Positions 54,479 to 62,904 of a stretch of 64,000 nucleotides of DNA are shown here, in pieces; positions within the stretch are counted from its first letter, which is position 1; the number at the start of each line of letters is the position of its first letter. The notes under the pieces are model-generated. The model made no database searches. It saw only the letters and a list, made by a program, of their open reading frames with translations, and was not told where the DNA came from. The position numbers and the translations under genes were made by a program. The DNA is from Flavobacteriales bacterium (GTDB taxonomy: Bacteria; Bacteroidota; Bacteroidia; Flavobacteriales_F; PHOS-HE28). The stretch is taken from the NCBI GenBank assembly GCA_023957375.1, contig JAMLHB010000002.1, positions 434,001-498,000 on the forward strand, given 5' to 3'.

Positions 54479-56409
54479 TCTTGGTGCAATGGTTGGCGCA
54501 AGGGCCTGTTGAAGTGGACTTGCAGGCCCAGGTTGAAACTCTGCAACGGCATGGGGCGGCCGAGCATCACTTGGTAGCTTTCACCAAGCAGGTTGTAGCC
54601 CTGCACCAGCAAATCGGCGGTGTAGCCGCGGCCCTTGGCGATCCGGCACGACACGGTTGCGTTCAGCAGCCAGTACGGCGGAAGAAAATCCAAGTTGTCG
54701 GTGCTGGTGTACCGGTATCCGGTGTAGTCCGTGCCCACGGAAGCTTGCACGTGCCCATGGCCCACCGTGATCCGACCGTGGCCGCTGTACATCGGCACGT
54801 AGATAAGCTGTTTGCCAACGGAGGCATCATTTGCGCTCTTCGCGCGTTCGTTGGTGGAGCGCACATAGTTGGTCATCACGTCCAGCTTCACGGTGGTGCG
54901 CCGTTTCTTCCAGGTGATCCCGCCGCGTGCTTCCACACCGCGGCTCCACACGTTCATGAGGTTGCGCGGGCTCCAATACACCCCGCTGGGCAGCCAAATG
55001 ATCCAGTTGTCCATGAGGCGCTGAAAGCCTGTGACTTCCGTATGGACCGCCCAATCGCCCGAAAGCCCGGCCTTTGCGTGCAGACCCAATTCGCCGCCAT
55101 AGCCGCTCTCGGGCAGTAGGCCCGGATCTCCGCCTGGCACCCAGTACAGGTCGTTGAACGTGGGGATGCGGTACAGCCGCGAGGCATTGGCCTTCACCGA
55201 AAGCACCTTGGCGATCGCATGTTCCCCGCCGACGGTCCACGTGAACGGCACCGGCACGCCGCCCACCATTTCCTGGCGCACGGAAGCCATGGCGGAACTA
55301 CGCTGGTCGCGGGAGCCGATGCGGTATGCGGCAAAGGCTGCGGTCCTGTTCTGGTGCAGCCTGTTCGGGTAGCCGTCCGAGATCGCGTCCGCCCAGGTGT
55401 TGTTCACGCCCAGGTCGATGCGTTGCGTGCTTGAGATGCGCAATCGCATCTCCGCCTCGGCAATGAACGTGCGCGACCTGTTCTGCGCCGCGCTGTCGGT
55501 CGCCGCTCCGTGCCAGTCCAGCCGATCATCAAACCAACCGGCGCGCACATAGCTGTTCGCCCTGGCGCCGTTGCGCTGCCATTCCGCCGTGGCGCGGTGG
55601 CTGGCATCCCGTTGCTCGGCGGTGCTGGCGGCCTGCAACAGGGTGGCGGGCACCTGGCGGTCGTTGTGCTGGTACCAGTAATGCAGATGCAACTGCTGGC
55701 CCTCGTTGATGCGCAAGTGGGTGGCGGCAACAAGGCCGTTCTGCCTAAACTCCGCGTTCTGCTGGCGCTCCAACGGGCTGCCGCGCAGTTCCAGGTTGCG
55801 GTACTCGAAGTTGTTGCGCGCGGCACTGCGGTAGGCACTGATGGAGGAGATCCATTTCGCGCCGCTCCACTCCGCGAGCATCTGCTGCCGATTGTCGCCG
55901 AAGCTGCCCAATGAAGCACCAGCGTCCACGGTCAACCCACGCGAGAAAACGGGCTGATCGTTGAGCTGGACCGCACCGCCCACTGCGCCGCTGCCCCACA
56001 GCGCACCGGCCCCGCCGTACTGGACGCGTACTTGGTCGGCGATGCCCGCCGGCACCAAGGAGAGATCCACCTGTCCGTTCATGGGACTGCCAATGTTGAA
56101 GCCGTTCCAGAGGATGGCGGTGTGGCCTGCACCGCTGCCGCGAAAGCTGGCCGTGGCCAAGCTGCCAGGGCCGTAGTTCTTGATGAACACCGGGCTTTCA
56201 CCGCGCAGCAGGTCGCCCAAGCTGGCCGTGCGGTAATGTGCCATGGTACTGCTGTCCAGCACCTGCATCTTGATGCCGGATGTGAAATCCGACAGCCGCG
56301 GTGCCTGGATCACCACACTGTGCAGCATGACCGTGTCGGGGGCACCCTGGCCGGATGCCCCCTTTGCGGCCAGCAGGCCCAAAGCCACGACCCACAACGG
56401 AAGGCGCAT
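54475..56409 (-). CDS. btuB: TonB-dependent vitamin B12 receptor (BtuB-like)
   Basis: A 644-residue outer-membrane receptor. It has a signal peptide (LWVVALGLLAAKGASGQ), a TonB-box-like DTVMLHSVVIQ, the plug domain (GDLLRGESPVFIKNYGPG, ASFRGSGAGHTAILWNGFNI, VRVQYGGAGALWGSGAVGG) and a 22-strand barrel ending in FNLGLQVHFNR. It imports a ligand with TonB energy. Substrate B12 is inferred from the riboswitch upstream of the operon and the BtuG-like gene downstream. It starts 21 bases after the T9SS protein gene. Confidence 0.92.
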   Translation of the reverse strand: MRLPLWVVALGLLAAKGASGQGAPDTVMLHSVVIQAPRLSDFTSGIKMQVLDSSTMAHYRTASLGDLLRGESPVFIKNYGPGSLATASFRGSGAGHTAILWNGFNIGSPMNGQVDLSLVPAGIADQVRVQYGGAGALWGSGAVGGAVQLNDQPVFSRGLTVDAGASLGSFGDNRQQMLAEWSGAKWISSISAYRSAARNNFEYRNLELRGSPLERQQNAEFRQNGLVAATHLRINEGQQLHLHYWYQHNDRQVPATLLQAASTAEQRDASHRATAEWQRNGARANSYVRAGWFDDRLDWHGAATDSAAQNRSRTFIAEAEMRLRISSTQRIDLGVNNTWADAISDGYPNRLHQNRTAAFAAYRIGSRDQRSSAMASVRQEMVGGVPVPFTWTVGGEHAIAKVLSVKANASRLYRIPTFNDLYWVPGGDPGLLPESGYGGELGLHAKAGLSGDWAVHTEVTGFQRLMDNWIIWLPSGVYWSPRNLMNVWSRGVEARGGITWKKRRTTVKLDVMTNYVRSTNERAKSANDASVGKQLIYVPMYSGHGRITVGHGHVQASVGTDYTGYRYTSTDNLDFLPPYWLLNATVSCRIAKGRGYTADLLVQGYNLLGESYQVMLGRPMPLQSFNLGLQVHFNRPLRQPLHQE

Positions 56410-56430
56410 GAATGCAGCGGTGCCTCCCGC

Positions 56431-57552
56431 TTACTGGATGATCAACGGCTGCTTCACATCGCCCACCTGCAGCACGTAGATGCCTGCGGGCAGCATGCGC
56501 ACATCCATGGTGGTCACGGGACCGTTCACCACGCCGGAGTGCACCTGCTGGCCGGCCAGGTCATAAAGGCCCAGTTCCTGCTGTCCATCCCGATCGGTGG
56601 ATACGTGGAGCACATCAGTGGCGGGGATCGGCCATGCGCTCACCTGTGCCTCGACCACTTCGCGGATACCGGTGGGGATCCCGGCAGCCACCGGTGTGCC
56701 GGGGCGGAGCGCCGGATTGAAGTCCGTGTACGAGCAGCCGAAGAAGCCGCCGTCCCCCACTTCAGTGGAGATGCCAAGGTTCGATACCCAGTTGCCGAGG
56801 TTGGTGCCGCTCCAGGTGCTCCACCAGTTCGGCTCCCCTCCTATGCCGGCGTGGTTGTTGTACGTGATGTCGCTGAGGAAGCCCGTGTTCACGACCATTC
56901 CGAACTGTGGGTCGGCCGCAGCCACTGCATTGAGCATGTCCTCGCCGGTGGTGGTGGCGTTGAACCGGAAGCCCCATGCATACGAGGATGTGCCGCTGCC
57001 GTCCTGGAAGTCCACGACCAGCACGGCGCTGTGGTCCCCCTCACCGGTCCAGAACTGCACATCATCCGCAGTGAACGCCAGCGGGTTCATGGCGGCGATG
57101 GGCGTGGTGGGCGCCAAGGCCGGGTCGAAGTCGGTGTAAGAGCAGCCGAACCAACTGCCGTTGGAGAGCACTTCGGCCAGGCCCATGTTCGTTTCCATTT
57201 CGCCGAAGCTGGGCCCGCTCCAGGTGCTCCACCAGTTCGGTTGGCCACCGATGCCCGCGTGCCCGTTGTAGGTGAGGTCGCTGAGGAAGCCTCCGTTGAT
57301 GGCACCGCCCGTGTTGGGGTCGGCATCCGCAATGGCGTTCAGCATGTCTTCGGCCGTGGCCGTGCCATCGTGCAGAAAGCCCCACGCATAGCTGGGGTCG
57401 TCCGTGCCGTCCTGGAAGTCCACCACCAGCACGGTGCTGTCGGGGCCGGAGCCCACCCAGAACAGAACGTCGCCGGAGGTGAATGTTTGGGCCTGTGCGG
57501 CCGTGGTGCCCAGCAGGGCGCATGCGGAAAGTACGCGTACGAAAGTCTTCAT
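56431..57552 (-). CDS. T9SS protein with two tandem copies of an unrecognised domain, B12-regulated
   Basis: The ATG at 57552 gives 373 residues with a signal peptide (RVLSACALLGTTAAQAQ). Residues ~24-150 and ~160-286 are two copies of one domain, offset 136 residues. Shared blocks are DVxFWxGxG, VLVVDFQDG, YAWGF, EDMLNA, GFLSDxTYNxHAGIGG, PNWWSTWSG and FGCSYTDFxPAL. Residues ~300-373 are a sorting domain (AWPIPATDVLHVS, LGLYDLAGQQVHSG, LPAGIYVLQVGD). It is the first gene after the cobalamin riboswitch and before btuB, so it is probably a surface or secreted B12-capture factor. Each copy has one Cys and several Trp. Domain family not recognised. Confidence 0.88.
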   Translation of the reverse strand: MKTFVRVLSACALLGTTAAQAQTFTSGDVLFWVGSGPDSTVLVVDFQDGTDDPSYAWGFLHDGTATAEDMLNAIADADPNTGGAINGGFLSDLTYNGHAGIGGQPNWWSTWSGPSFGEMETNMGLAEVLSNGSWFGCSYTDFDPALAPTTPIAAMNPLAFTADDVQFWTGEGDHSAVLVVDFQDGSGTSSYAWGFRFNATTTGEDMLNAVAAADPQFGMVVNTGFLSDITYNNHAGIGGEPNWWSTWSGTNLGNWVSNLGISTEVGDGGFFGCSYTDFNPALRPGTPVAAGIPTGIREVVEAQVSAWPIPATDVLHVSTDRDGQQELGLYDLAGQQVHSGVVNGPVTTMDVRMLPAGIYVLQVGDVKQPLIIQ

Positions 57553-57671
57553 CCCTTTTTGTTGGTTTTTGAATTCGCTGTTCGTTCCAAACAGCTTCCA
57601 GGATGAAGGGGCCAAAGACGCTGCGGAAAGCGCCACGGGCCTGCTTTTCTCCTGAAAGCAAACACTCGATG

Positions 57672-57822
57672 CGCTGGTGACAGGTCTTCTGGCTTGCCTC
57701 CCTTGCCGGCGCCTTCCCATCCTTTCGGACAGTGGCTTGGTGCCGGTTCGGCCTTATGAGGCTCACAGCTTCAGGAAAAGCCCGGGATTCACACCCGGTT
57801 CCCTTTTAACCCCGGTTGTTAA
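57672..57822 (-). promoter_or_regulatory. cobalamin (AdoCbl) riboswitch
   Basis: On the minus strand the conserved series appears in order: GGTTAAAAGGGAACCGGGTG then TGAATCCCGG, AGCTGTGAGCC, AAGCCACTGTCC, GATGGGAAGGCGC, and the closing AAGCCAGAAGACCTGTC (57679-57695). These are the landmark elements of the B12 riboswitch core. It lies ~120 bases before the ATG at 57552, so it would reduce expression of the T9SS protein, BtuB and BtuG-like genes when cobalamin is plentiful. Confidence 0.93.
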
Positions 57823-57887
57823 GACGGGGATCATCAGCTGGGCAAATGTAAGGACCGGGGCCGAACGGCCACGCAACGGGCAATCGC

Positions 57888-58427
57888 TCAAGGCATGATC
57901 CGCACGTCGCCATGCCCCCGGAAGGCGGTGCCATCCGCACGGAATGCGCGGTAGTATGCACGTACGAGTTGCGGTTGGGAGATGCCCAGCCCGTTGACAT
58001 CGAAGTAGACGGCGTGGCCGGGAACGGAGTCACGCGCAGCCAGCAGGTTGAACCCCGCGTCAACAAACCGGAAATCGGCGTATGTGACGCCGCCGTGATA
58101 GAAGCCGATGACGAACGCGTGCCCGAGCCGGGCCGGGTTGGGGTAACACGCGATAACAAGGGAATCCGGGGCTGCCTCCGTGTACTGCACCGACCGCCAT
58201 GGAAAGAGAGCGTCCACCTTGGCGCACCACTGGTCCCGCCAGGTCCAATCGGTCGTGTCCGAGTCGCCGAAATGCGCCCCGTTCAAATCAGTCCTGTGGA
58301 ACCCGGATACCTTGCCGCAACCGTAATAGGGCACTGCGGCACCTCCATCTTTCTTGCACGCGGCCAGTAAGGCCAGGAGTGCCCCCAACAGGGCGGTATG
58401 TCTTGGCAGTGTTCGTGTCCAACGCAT
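57888..58427 (-). CDS. hypothetical lipoprotein
   Basis: A 179-residue protein with a lipoprotein signal (ALLGALLALLAAC, then KKDGG). The mature part contains two Cys (YYGCGKV and DQWCAKV) and a C-terminal segment with an ACYPNPARLGHAFVIGFYH motif plus FVDAGFNLLAARD that echoes sorting-domain beta strands. It ends 65 bases before the riboswitch on the same strand, so it is not under its control. Function unknown. Confidence 0.7.
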   Translation of the reverse strand: MRWTRTLPRHTALLGALLALLAACKKDGGAAVPYYGCGKVSGFHRTDLNGAHFGDSDTTDWTWRDQWCAKVDALFPWRSVQYTEAAPDSLVIACYPNPARLGHAFVIGFYHGGVTYADFRFVDAGFNLLAARDSVPGHAVYFDVNGLGISQPQLVRAYYRAFRADGTAFRGHGDVRIMP

Positions 58428-58640
58428 TATCGCGCACTCACTTCACGTCCTTTGGCCACCGCTTCATCCGGTTGCCGTCCAAGTGGCGGCCGGGAAAGAG
58501 GAATCCGGAATGATCAGCATGACAAAGGTAGCCGGCACCACGGCCTGCCCAGCAGGCAGCAGGCCCTGCTCCTGCTCATCACCCCCCCCTCTGACGCGAG
58601 CGTCCACGCTCGTGTCCTTTACGTTCAGTCACTACTTCAC

Positions 58641-58845
58641 GTAGTCTGGTGCGAGCGTCCACGCTCGTGCCATCTTGATCGCTTCAAGCACAGACGGCAT
58701 CATCCTCACGAGAACCCATTACGCGCGGGCTTGGGAATGATGATCAGCCTATCGATGGAGCAGTGCGAACCCGCAATTGGGCATTGAATACGATGTGACT
58801 TAGTGGGAATGCGGCACGAGCGTGGACGCTCGCGCCAGTGTTGGG
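58641..58845. repeat. 205-bp MITE-like repeat, copy A
   Basis: The ends are near-perfect inverted repeats: TGGTGCGAGCGTCCACGCTC at the left and GAGCGTGGACGCTCGCGCCA at the right, with internal palindromes (GCGAGCGT..ACGCTCG). A matching full copy lies at 62421-62625 and a partial one at 62626-62774. A lone end (58596-58614) lies just upstream. The right end abuts the truncated ATPase gene at 58848. The 58428-58640 interval before it holds no gene. Confidence 0.8.
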
Positions 58846-58847
58846 AG

Positions 58848-59231
58848 ATGCTCAAGAAGTTGCAGCAACAGGGCATTACCATCCTGGTGAGCACGCCCTA
58901 CATGGATGAGGCCGCGCTTTGCGACCGTATCGGGCTGCTGCAGGACGGTACGCTCATGCGGACGGGATCCCCGCAGGACATCACCCAAGGCTTCGACCGG
59001 CCGCTCTACGCCGCCAGCGGCGGCGAGCCCTATCCGTTGCTTCAGGCCTTGCGCAGGCAGCCCGGGGTGGAGCGCGTCTTCCCCTTCGGCACCTCGCTGC
59101 ACATCACCGCCAAGGAGCAACTGGACCTGCGTGCGCTGGGCGATGACCTGGTCCGGCAAGGATTCCCAGCGGTGGACCTGCGCCCCATCGCACCCGGCGT
59201 GGAAGACCTCTTCATGCACCTGATGCAATGA
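58848..59231 (+). pseudogene. 5'-truncated ABC transporter ATPase gene
   Basis: The frame runs from the MITE-like repeat: WEMLKKLQQQGITILVSTPY, MDEAALCDRIGLLQDG, then a C-terminal regulatory part to LMQ. This is the region after the Walker B/D-loop of an ABC ATPase (H-loop replaced by STPY). Walker A, Q-loop, signature and Walker B are missing, replaced by repeat copy A. An in-frame ATG at 58848 could still yield a 127-residue fragment, which could not hydrolyse ATP. It overlaps the next intact ATPase by 4 bases, as in two-ATPase ABC-2 operons of YbhF type. Confidence 0.85.
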
Positions 59232-59971
59232 CCGGAGGCATCACCATACACGCCAAGGGCCTCACCAAGCGCTTCGGGGCCTTCACGGCGGTGAATGCCA
59301 TCGGCCTGGACGTTTCCGCCGGCGAGATCTTCGGCTTCCTCGGGGCCAACGGCGCGGGCAAGACCACGGCCATCAAGATGTTCATCGGCCTGTTGAAGCC
59401 CACCGAAGGCGAGGCCCGCGTGGCCGGCTTCGACGTGTACCGCCAAAGCGAGGAGGTCAAGAAGAACATCGGGTACATGGGCCAACGCTTCTCCCTGTAC
59501 AACGATCTCAGCGTCATGGAGAACATCCAGTTCTACGGCGGGATGTATGGCGTGCCGGCAGCGGAACTGAAAGCGCGCACCGCTGCCCTGGTGGATGATC
59601 TGGGCCTGAAGGACCAGCTGAACACCCGCCTGCGTTCCCTGCCCTTGGGCTGGAAGCAAAAGCTCGCGTTCAGTGTGGCCATGATCCACGAACCGAAGAT
59701 CATTTTCCTGGATGAGCCCACCGGCGGCGTGGACCCCGTCACGCGGCGCCAGTTCTGGGAATTGATCTATGCCGCCTCGGCCAAGGGCGTCACCGTGTTC
59801 GTCACCACGCACTACATGGACGAGGCCGAATACTGCCACCGCGCCAGCATCATGGTGGACGGCGTGATGGCCGCCTGCGATACGCCCGCCGCACTGAAGG
59901 AACAATTCAAGGTGAAGACCATGGAAGAAGTGTTCTACCAACTGGCAAGGAGTGCTAAACGGGGTGATTGA
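59228..59971 (+). CDS. ABC-2 transporter ATP-binding protein
   Basis: A 247-residue ABC ATPase. Walker A is GANGAGKTT, Q-loop YMGQRFSLYNDLSV, a degenerate signature LPLGWKQKLAF, Walker B IIFLDEPTGGVD, and an H-loop TTHYMDEAEYCHR. This pattern is that of the drug/NatA-type export ATPases. It serves the two ABC-2 permeases downstream and may now act as a homodimer, because the sister ATPase gene upstream is truncated. It overlaps that remnant by 4 bases. Confidence 0.93.
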   Translation: MTGGITIHAKGLTKRFGAFTAVNAIGLDVSAGEIFGFLGANGAGKTTAIKMFIGLLKPTEGEARVAGFDVYRQSEEVKKNIGYMGQRFSLYNDLSVMENIQFYGGMYGVPAAELKARTAALVDDLGLKDQLNTRLRSLPLGWKQKLAFSVAMIHEPKIIFLDEPTGGVDPVTRRQFWELIYAASAKGVTVFVTTHYMDEAEYCHRASIMVDGVMAACDTPAALKEQFKVKTMEEVFYQLARSAKRGD

Positions 59972-59992
59972 ATGGAAGCAATTATCCGGTAT

Positions 59993-60186
59993 CAGTTGTC
60001 CGTTGTCCGTTGTCAGGCTTGGCCGCGACGCTTCCTCCTGCAATCTGCTGCACCCATTCTGCCGATGTCACCCCTTGGGAAATGGACCTGCGTCAGCCTC
60101 GATCAAGCCATTCCCGCCACCCATTGAGAAAGCCGGACAACGGACAACTGACAACGAACAACTGGCAACGAACAACTGACAACCTG
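59993..60186. repeat. inverted TTGTCCGTTGTC repeat in operon gap
   Basis: GTTGTCCGTTGTCCGTTGTC at the left and its inverted partner (AGCCGGACAACGGACAACTG, with further GACAAC copies) at the right bracket ~110 bases. It separates the ATPase from the permease gene in an otherwise compact operon and could form a long hairpin. It contains no gene. Confidence 0.6.
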
Positions 60187-60191
60187 AACAA

Positions 60192-61292
60192 GTGAAAACC
60201 TTCCTCGCCTTCATCCACAAGGAATTCCGCCACATCCTGCGGGACCGCCGCACCTTGCTGGTGCTCTTCGGCATGCCGGTGCTGCAGATCGTGCTCTTCG
60301 GCTACGCGATCAACACCGAGGTGAAGGAGGCGAAGGTGGCGGTGCTGGACCACAGCCGCGACGAGCGCAGCACCTCCCTGGTGAACGCCCTGTTTTCCGC
60401 CCATTGGTTCCGCCCGGTGGAAACGCTGAAAAGCCCGGCCGACATCGACCGCGTCTTCAAGGCCGGCAAGGCCAAGATGGTGGTGGAGATCGGGCCGGAC
60501 TTCGCCCAGCGCTTCGCGGAAGGCCGCGCGCAGGTGGCGCTGATCGCCGATGCATCGGACCCCAACACCGCCAAGATCGTCACCGGCTATGCGGCGCAGA
60601 TGATCGCGCAATGGGCGGGCCGTTTTTCCAATGAACACACCGTGGAGGTGCTGCCCGTGCAATACCGCATGCACTACAATCCGGAGATGAAGAGCGTGTT
60701 CCTGTTCGTACCGGGCGTGATCACCATCATCCTCATGCTGGTGTCGGCGATGCTCACTTCCATCAGCATCGCGCGTGAAAAGGAGTTCGGCACCATGGAG
60801 CTGATGCTGGTATCCCCCTTGCGACCGGGCATGATCGTGCTCGGCAAGGCCATGCCCTACCTGGCGCTTTCGCTGCTCAACACCGCCTTCGTGCTGGTGG
60901 TCGGCCTTGCCCTCTTCGATGTCCCGATGAACGGCAGCTACCTCCTGCTCACCCTGGAAGGCCTGCTCTTCATCCTCACCTCGCTCAGCCTGGGCCTGCT
61001 CTTCAGCACCATCGCCAAGACCCAGCAGGAAGCACTGATGCTCTCGCTCTTCGTGCTGATGATGCCCACCATCCTGCTCAGCGGCTTCATCTTCCCCACC
61101 GGCAGCATGCCATGGGTGCTCCGGGCGCTCAGCAACATCATCCCCGCCAAGCACTTCATCATCATCCTGCGCGGCATCATGCTCAAGGGCAATGGCATCG
61201 CCATGCTGTGGCCGCAAACACTGGTGCTGGTCGGCATGTGCGCGGCCCTGCTCGGGGTCAGCATCAAAAAATTCAACGTGCGCCTGCAATGA
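60192..61292 (+). CDS. ABC-2 type permease (first)
   Basis: Starting from GTG at 60192 gives 366 residues. An N-terminal membrane helix (TLLVLFGMPVLQIVLFGYA) is followed by a ~140-residue extracytoplasmic domain, then five helices with the ABC-2 motif SIAREKEFGTMELMLVSPLR, and a final helix before KKFNVRLQ. This layout is that of YbhS/YbhR-type exporters of drugs or lipids. The next permease overlaps by 4 bases. The ribosome site before GTG is weak because the repeat lies just upstream. Confidence 0.92.
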   Translation: MKTFLAFIHKEFRHILRDRRTLLVLFGMPVLQIVLFGYAINTEVKEAKVAVLDHSRDERSTSLVNALFSAHWFRPVETLKSPADIDRVFKAGKAKMVVEIGPDFAQRFAEGRAQVALIADASDPNTAKIVTGYAAQMIAQWAGRFSNEHTVEVLPVQYRMHYNPEMKSVFLFVPGVITIILMLVSAMLTSISIAREKEFGTMELMLVSPLRPGMIVLGKAMPYLALSLLNTAFVLVVGLALFDVPMNGSYLLLTLEGLLFILTSLSLGLLFSTIAKTQQEALMLSLFVLMMPTILLSGFIFPTGSMPWVLRALSNIIPAKHFIIILRGIMLKGNGIAMLWPQTLVLVGMCAALLGVSIKKFNVRLQ

Positions 61293-62404
61293 GGACCGTA
61301 CTTGTCATCCTTCGCAAGGAATTCCTGCAGGTCTTCAGGAACAAAGGCATGCTGCCGATCATCTTCGTGGCGCCCCTCGCGCAACTGTTGGTCCTCATCC
61401 ACGCCGCCGACTTCGAGGTGCGCAACGTGCGGCTGCTGGTGAGCGACATGGACCGCAGCACGGCCTCGCGCGCCCTGGTGGAGCGCTTCAATGCCTCGGA
61501 CCGTTTCCAGGTGAACTACACCCTTCAAGGCTTCGATGCCGGCATGCATGCGTTGGACGCCGGGGCCACCGATGCCTTCCTCCGCATCCCCGTGCATTTT
61601 GAGCAGGACCTGGGCCGCACGGGAAGCGCTCCGTTGATGCTCGACCTCAACGGCGTGGACGGCCAATATGCCAGCCTGGTGCTGCTCTATGCCCGCCAGA
61701 TCATCGCCAATGAACAGGTGAAGGTCCTGCAACGGATGCACCCGATGGCGAATGCGCCCAAGCCGCCGGTGGAAGTGATCGCGCGTTACTGGTACAACCT
61801 GCGCATGAACTACAAGAACCTCATGGTGCCGGGCCTGCTCGTGGTGCTGGTGACCCTGGTGGGCATGTTCCTCAGCAGCATGAACATCGTGCGTGAAAAG
61901 GAGATCGGCACCATTGAGCAGATCAACGTGGCCCCGATCAAGAAATGGCAGTTCATCCTCGGGAAGCTGCTGCCCTTCTGGTTCATCAGCCTGTTCCTGT
62001 TGGCGGCCGGGCTGGCGTTGGGCAAGTGGTTTTTCGACATCCCGATCGAGGGGAGCCTGCCCCTGCTCTTCGCCTTCGCGGCGGTCTACCTCTGGGTGAT
62101 GCTGGGACTCGGGCTGTTCATCAGCACGCTGAGCGACACCCAGCAGCAGAGCATGTTCCTCTCCTGGTTCTTCCTGGTGATCTTCATCCTGCTCAGCGGC
62201 CTCTTCACGCCCATCGACAACATGCCGCACTGGGCGCAGGTGATCACCTGGTTCAACCCCGTGAGCTACTTCGTGGACGTGGTGCGGCTGGTGCTGCTGA
62301 AAGGAAGCACCTTCGCGGACATCGCCGGGCATTTTGCCGCGATCGCCGCGTTTGCCGTTGCGGTGAATGCGGGGGCCGTGCTGAACTACCGGAAGCGGGC
62401 ATAG
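61289..62404 (+). CDS. ABC-2 type permease (second)
   Basis: The ATG at 61289 gives 371 residues. The layout matches the first permease: an N-terminal helix (MLPIIFVAPLAQLLVLIHAA), an extracytoplasmic domain, then helices with MNIVREKEIGTIEQINVAPI and LSGLFTPIDNMPHWAQ. The two would form a heterodimeric exporter. No HlyD-type membrane-fusion gene is present, as it may have been lost with the ATPase 5' end. Ends 16 bases before repeat copy B. Confidence 0.92.
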   Translation: MRTVLVILRKEFLQVFRNKGMLPIIFVAPLAQLLVLIHAADFEVRNVRLLVSDMDRSTASRALVERFNASDRFQVNYTLQGFDAGMHALDAGATDAFLRIPVHFEQDLGRTGSAPLMLDLNGVDGQYASLVLLYARQIIANEQVKVLQRMHPMANAPKPPVEVIARYWYNLRMNYKNLMVPGLLVVLVTLVGMFLSSMNIVREKEIGTIEQINVAPIKKWQFILGKLLPFWFISLFLLAAGLALGKWFFDIPIEGSLPLLFAFAAVYLWVMLGLGLFISTLSDTQQQSMFLSWFFLVIFILLSGLFTPIDNMPHWAQVITWFNPVSYFVDVVRLVLLKGSTFADIAGHFAAIAAFAVAVNAGAVLNYRKRA

Positions 62405-62420
62405 CGCACTTGCGTTGCCC

Positions 62421-62625
62421 GTAGTCTGGTGCGAGCGTCCACGCTCGTGCCATCTTGATCGCTTCAAGCACAGACGGCACTATCCTCACGAGAACCCATT
62501 ACGCGCGGGCTTGGGAATGATGATTGGCCTATCGATGGAGCAGTGCGAACCCGCAATTGGGCATTGAATGCGATGTGGCTTAGTGGGAATGCGGCACGAG
62601 CGTGGACGCTCGCGCCAGTGTTGGG
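62421..62625. repeat. 205-bp MITE-like repeat, copy B
   Basis: Colinear with copy A at 58641-58845 over the full length, with only a few base differences (for example at the AATGATGAT block). Lies just after the ABC-2 permease gene. Confidence 0.85.
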
Positions 62626-62774
62626 GCATCATCCTCACGAGAACCCATTACGTGCGGGCTTGGGAATGATGATCGGCCTATCAATGGAGCTGTGCGAACA
62701 CGCAATTGGGCATTGAATACGATGTGACTTAGTGGGAATGCGGCACGAGCGTGGACGCTCGCGCCAGTGTTGGG
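62626..62774. repeat. MITE-like repeat, copy C, left end missing
   Basis: Directly abuts copy B and lacks the first ~56 bases of the unit, starting at GCATCATCCTCACGAG. The 62775-62904 stretch after it holds no recognisable gene. Confidence 0.8.
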
Positions 62775-62904
62775 CGTTCCTTGAAATACTGGCCGGCCAG
62801 TATTCGATGCGGTATCGTCAGCAGCCAAATGCAGTGTTTCCCATCCACATTTGGCAATTTATGAACTCCATCCGGCGTAAGGCGGCCCACCTACGCCGGC
62901 TGCT

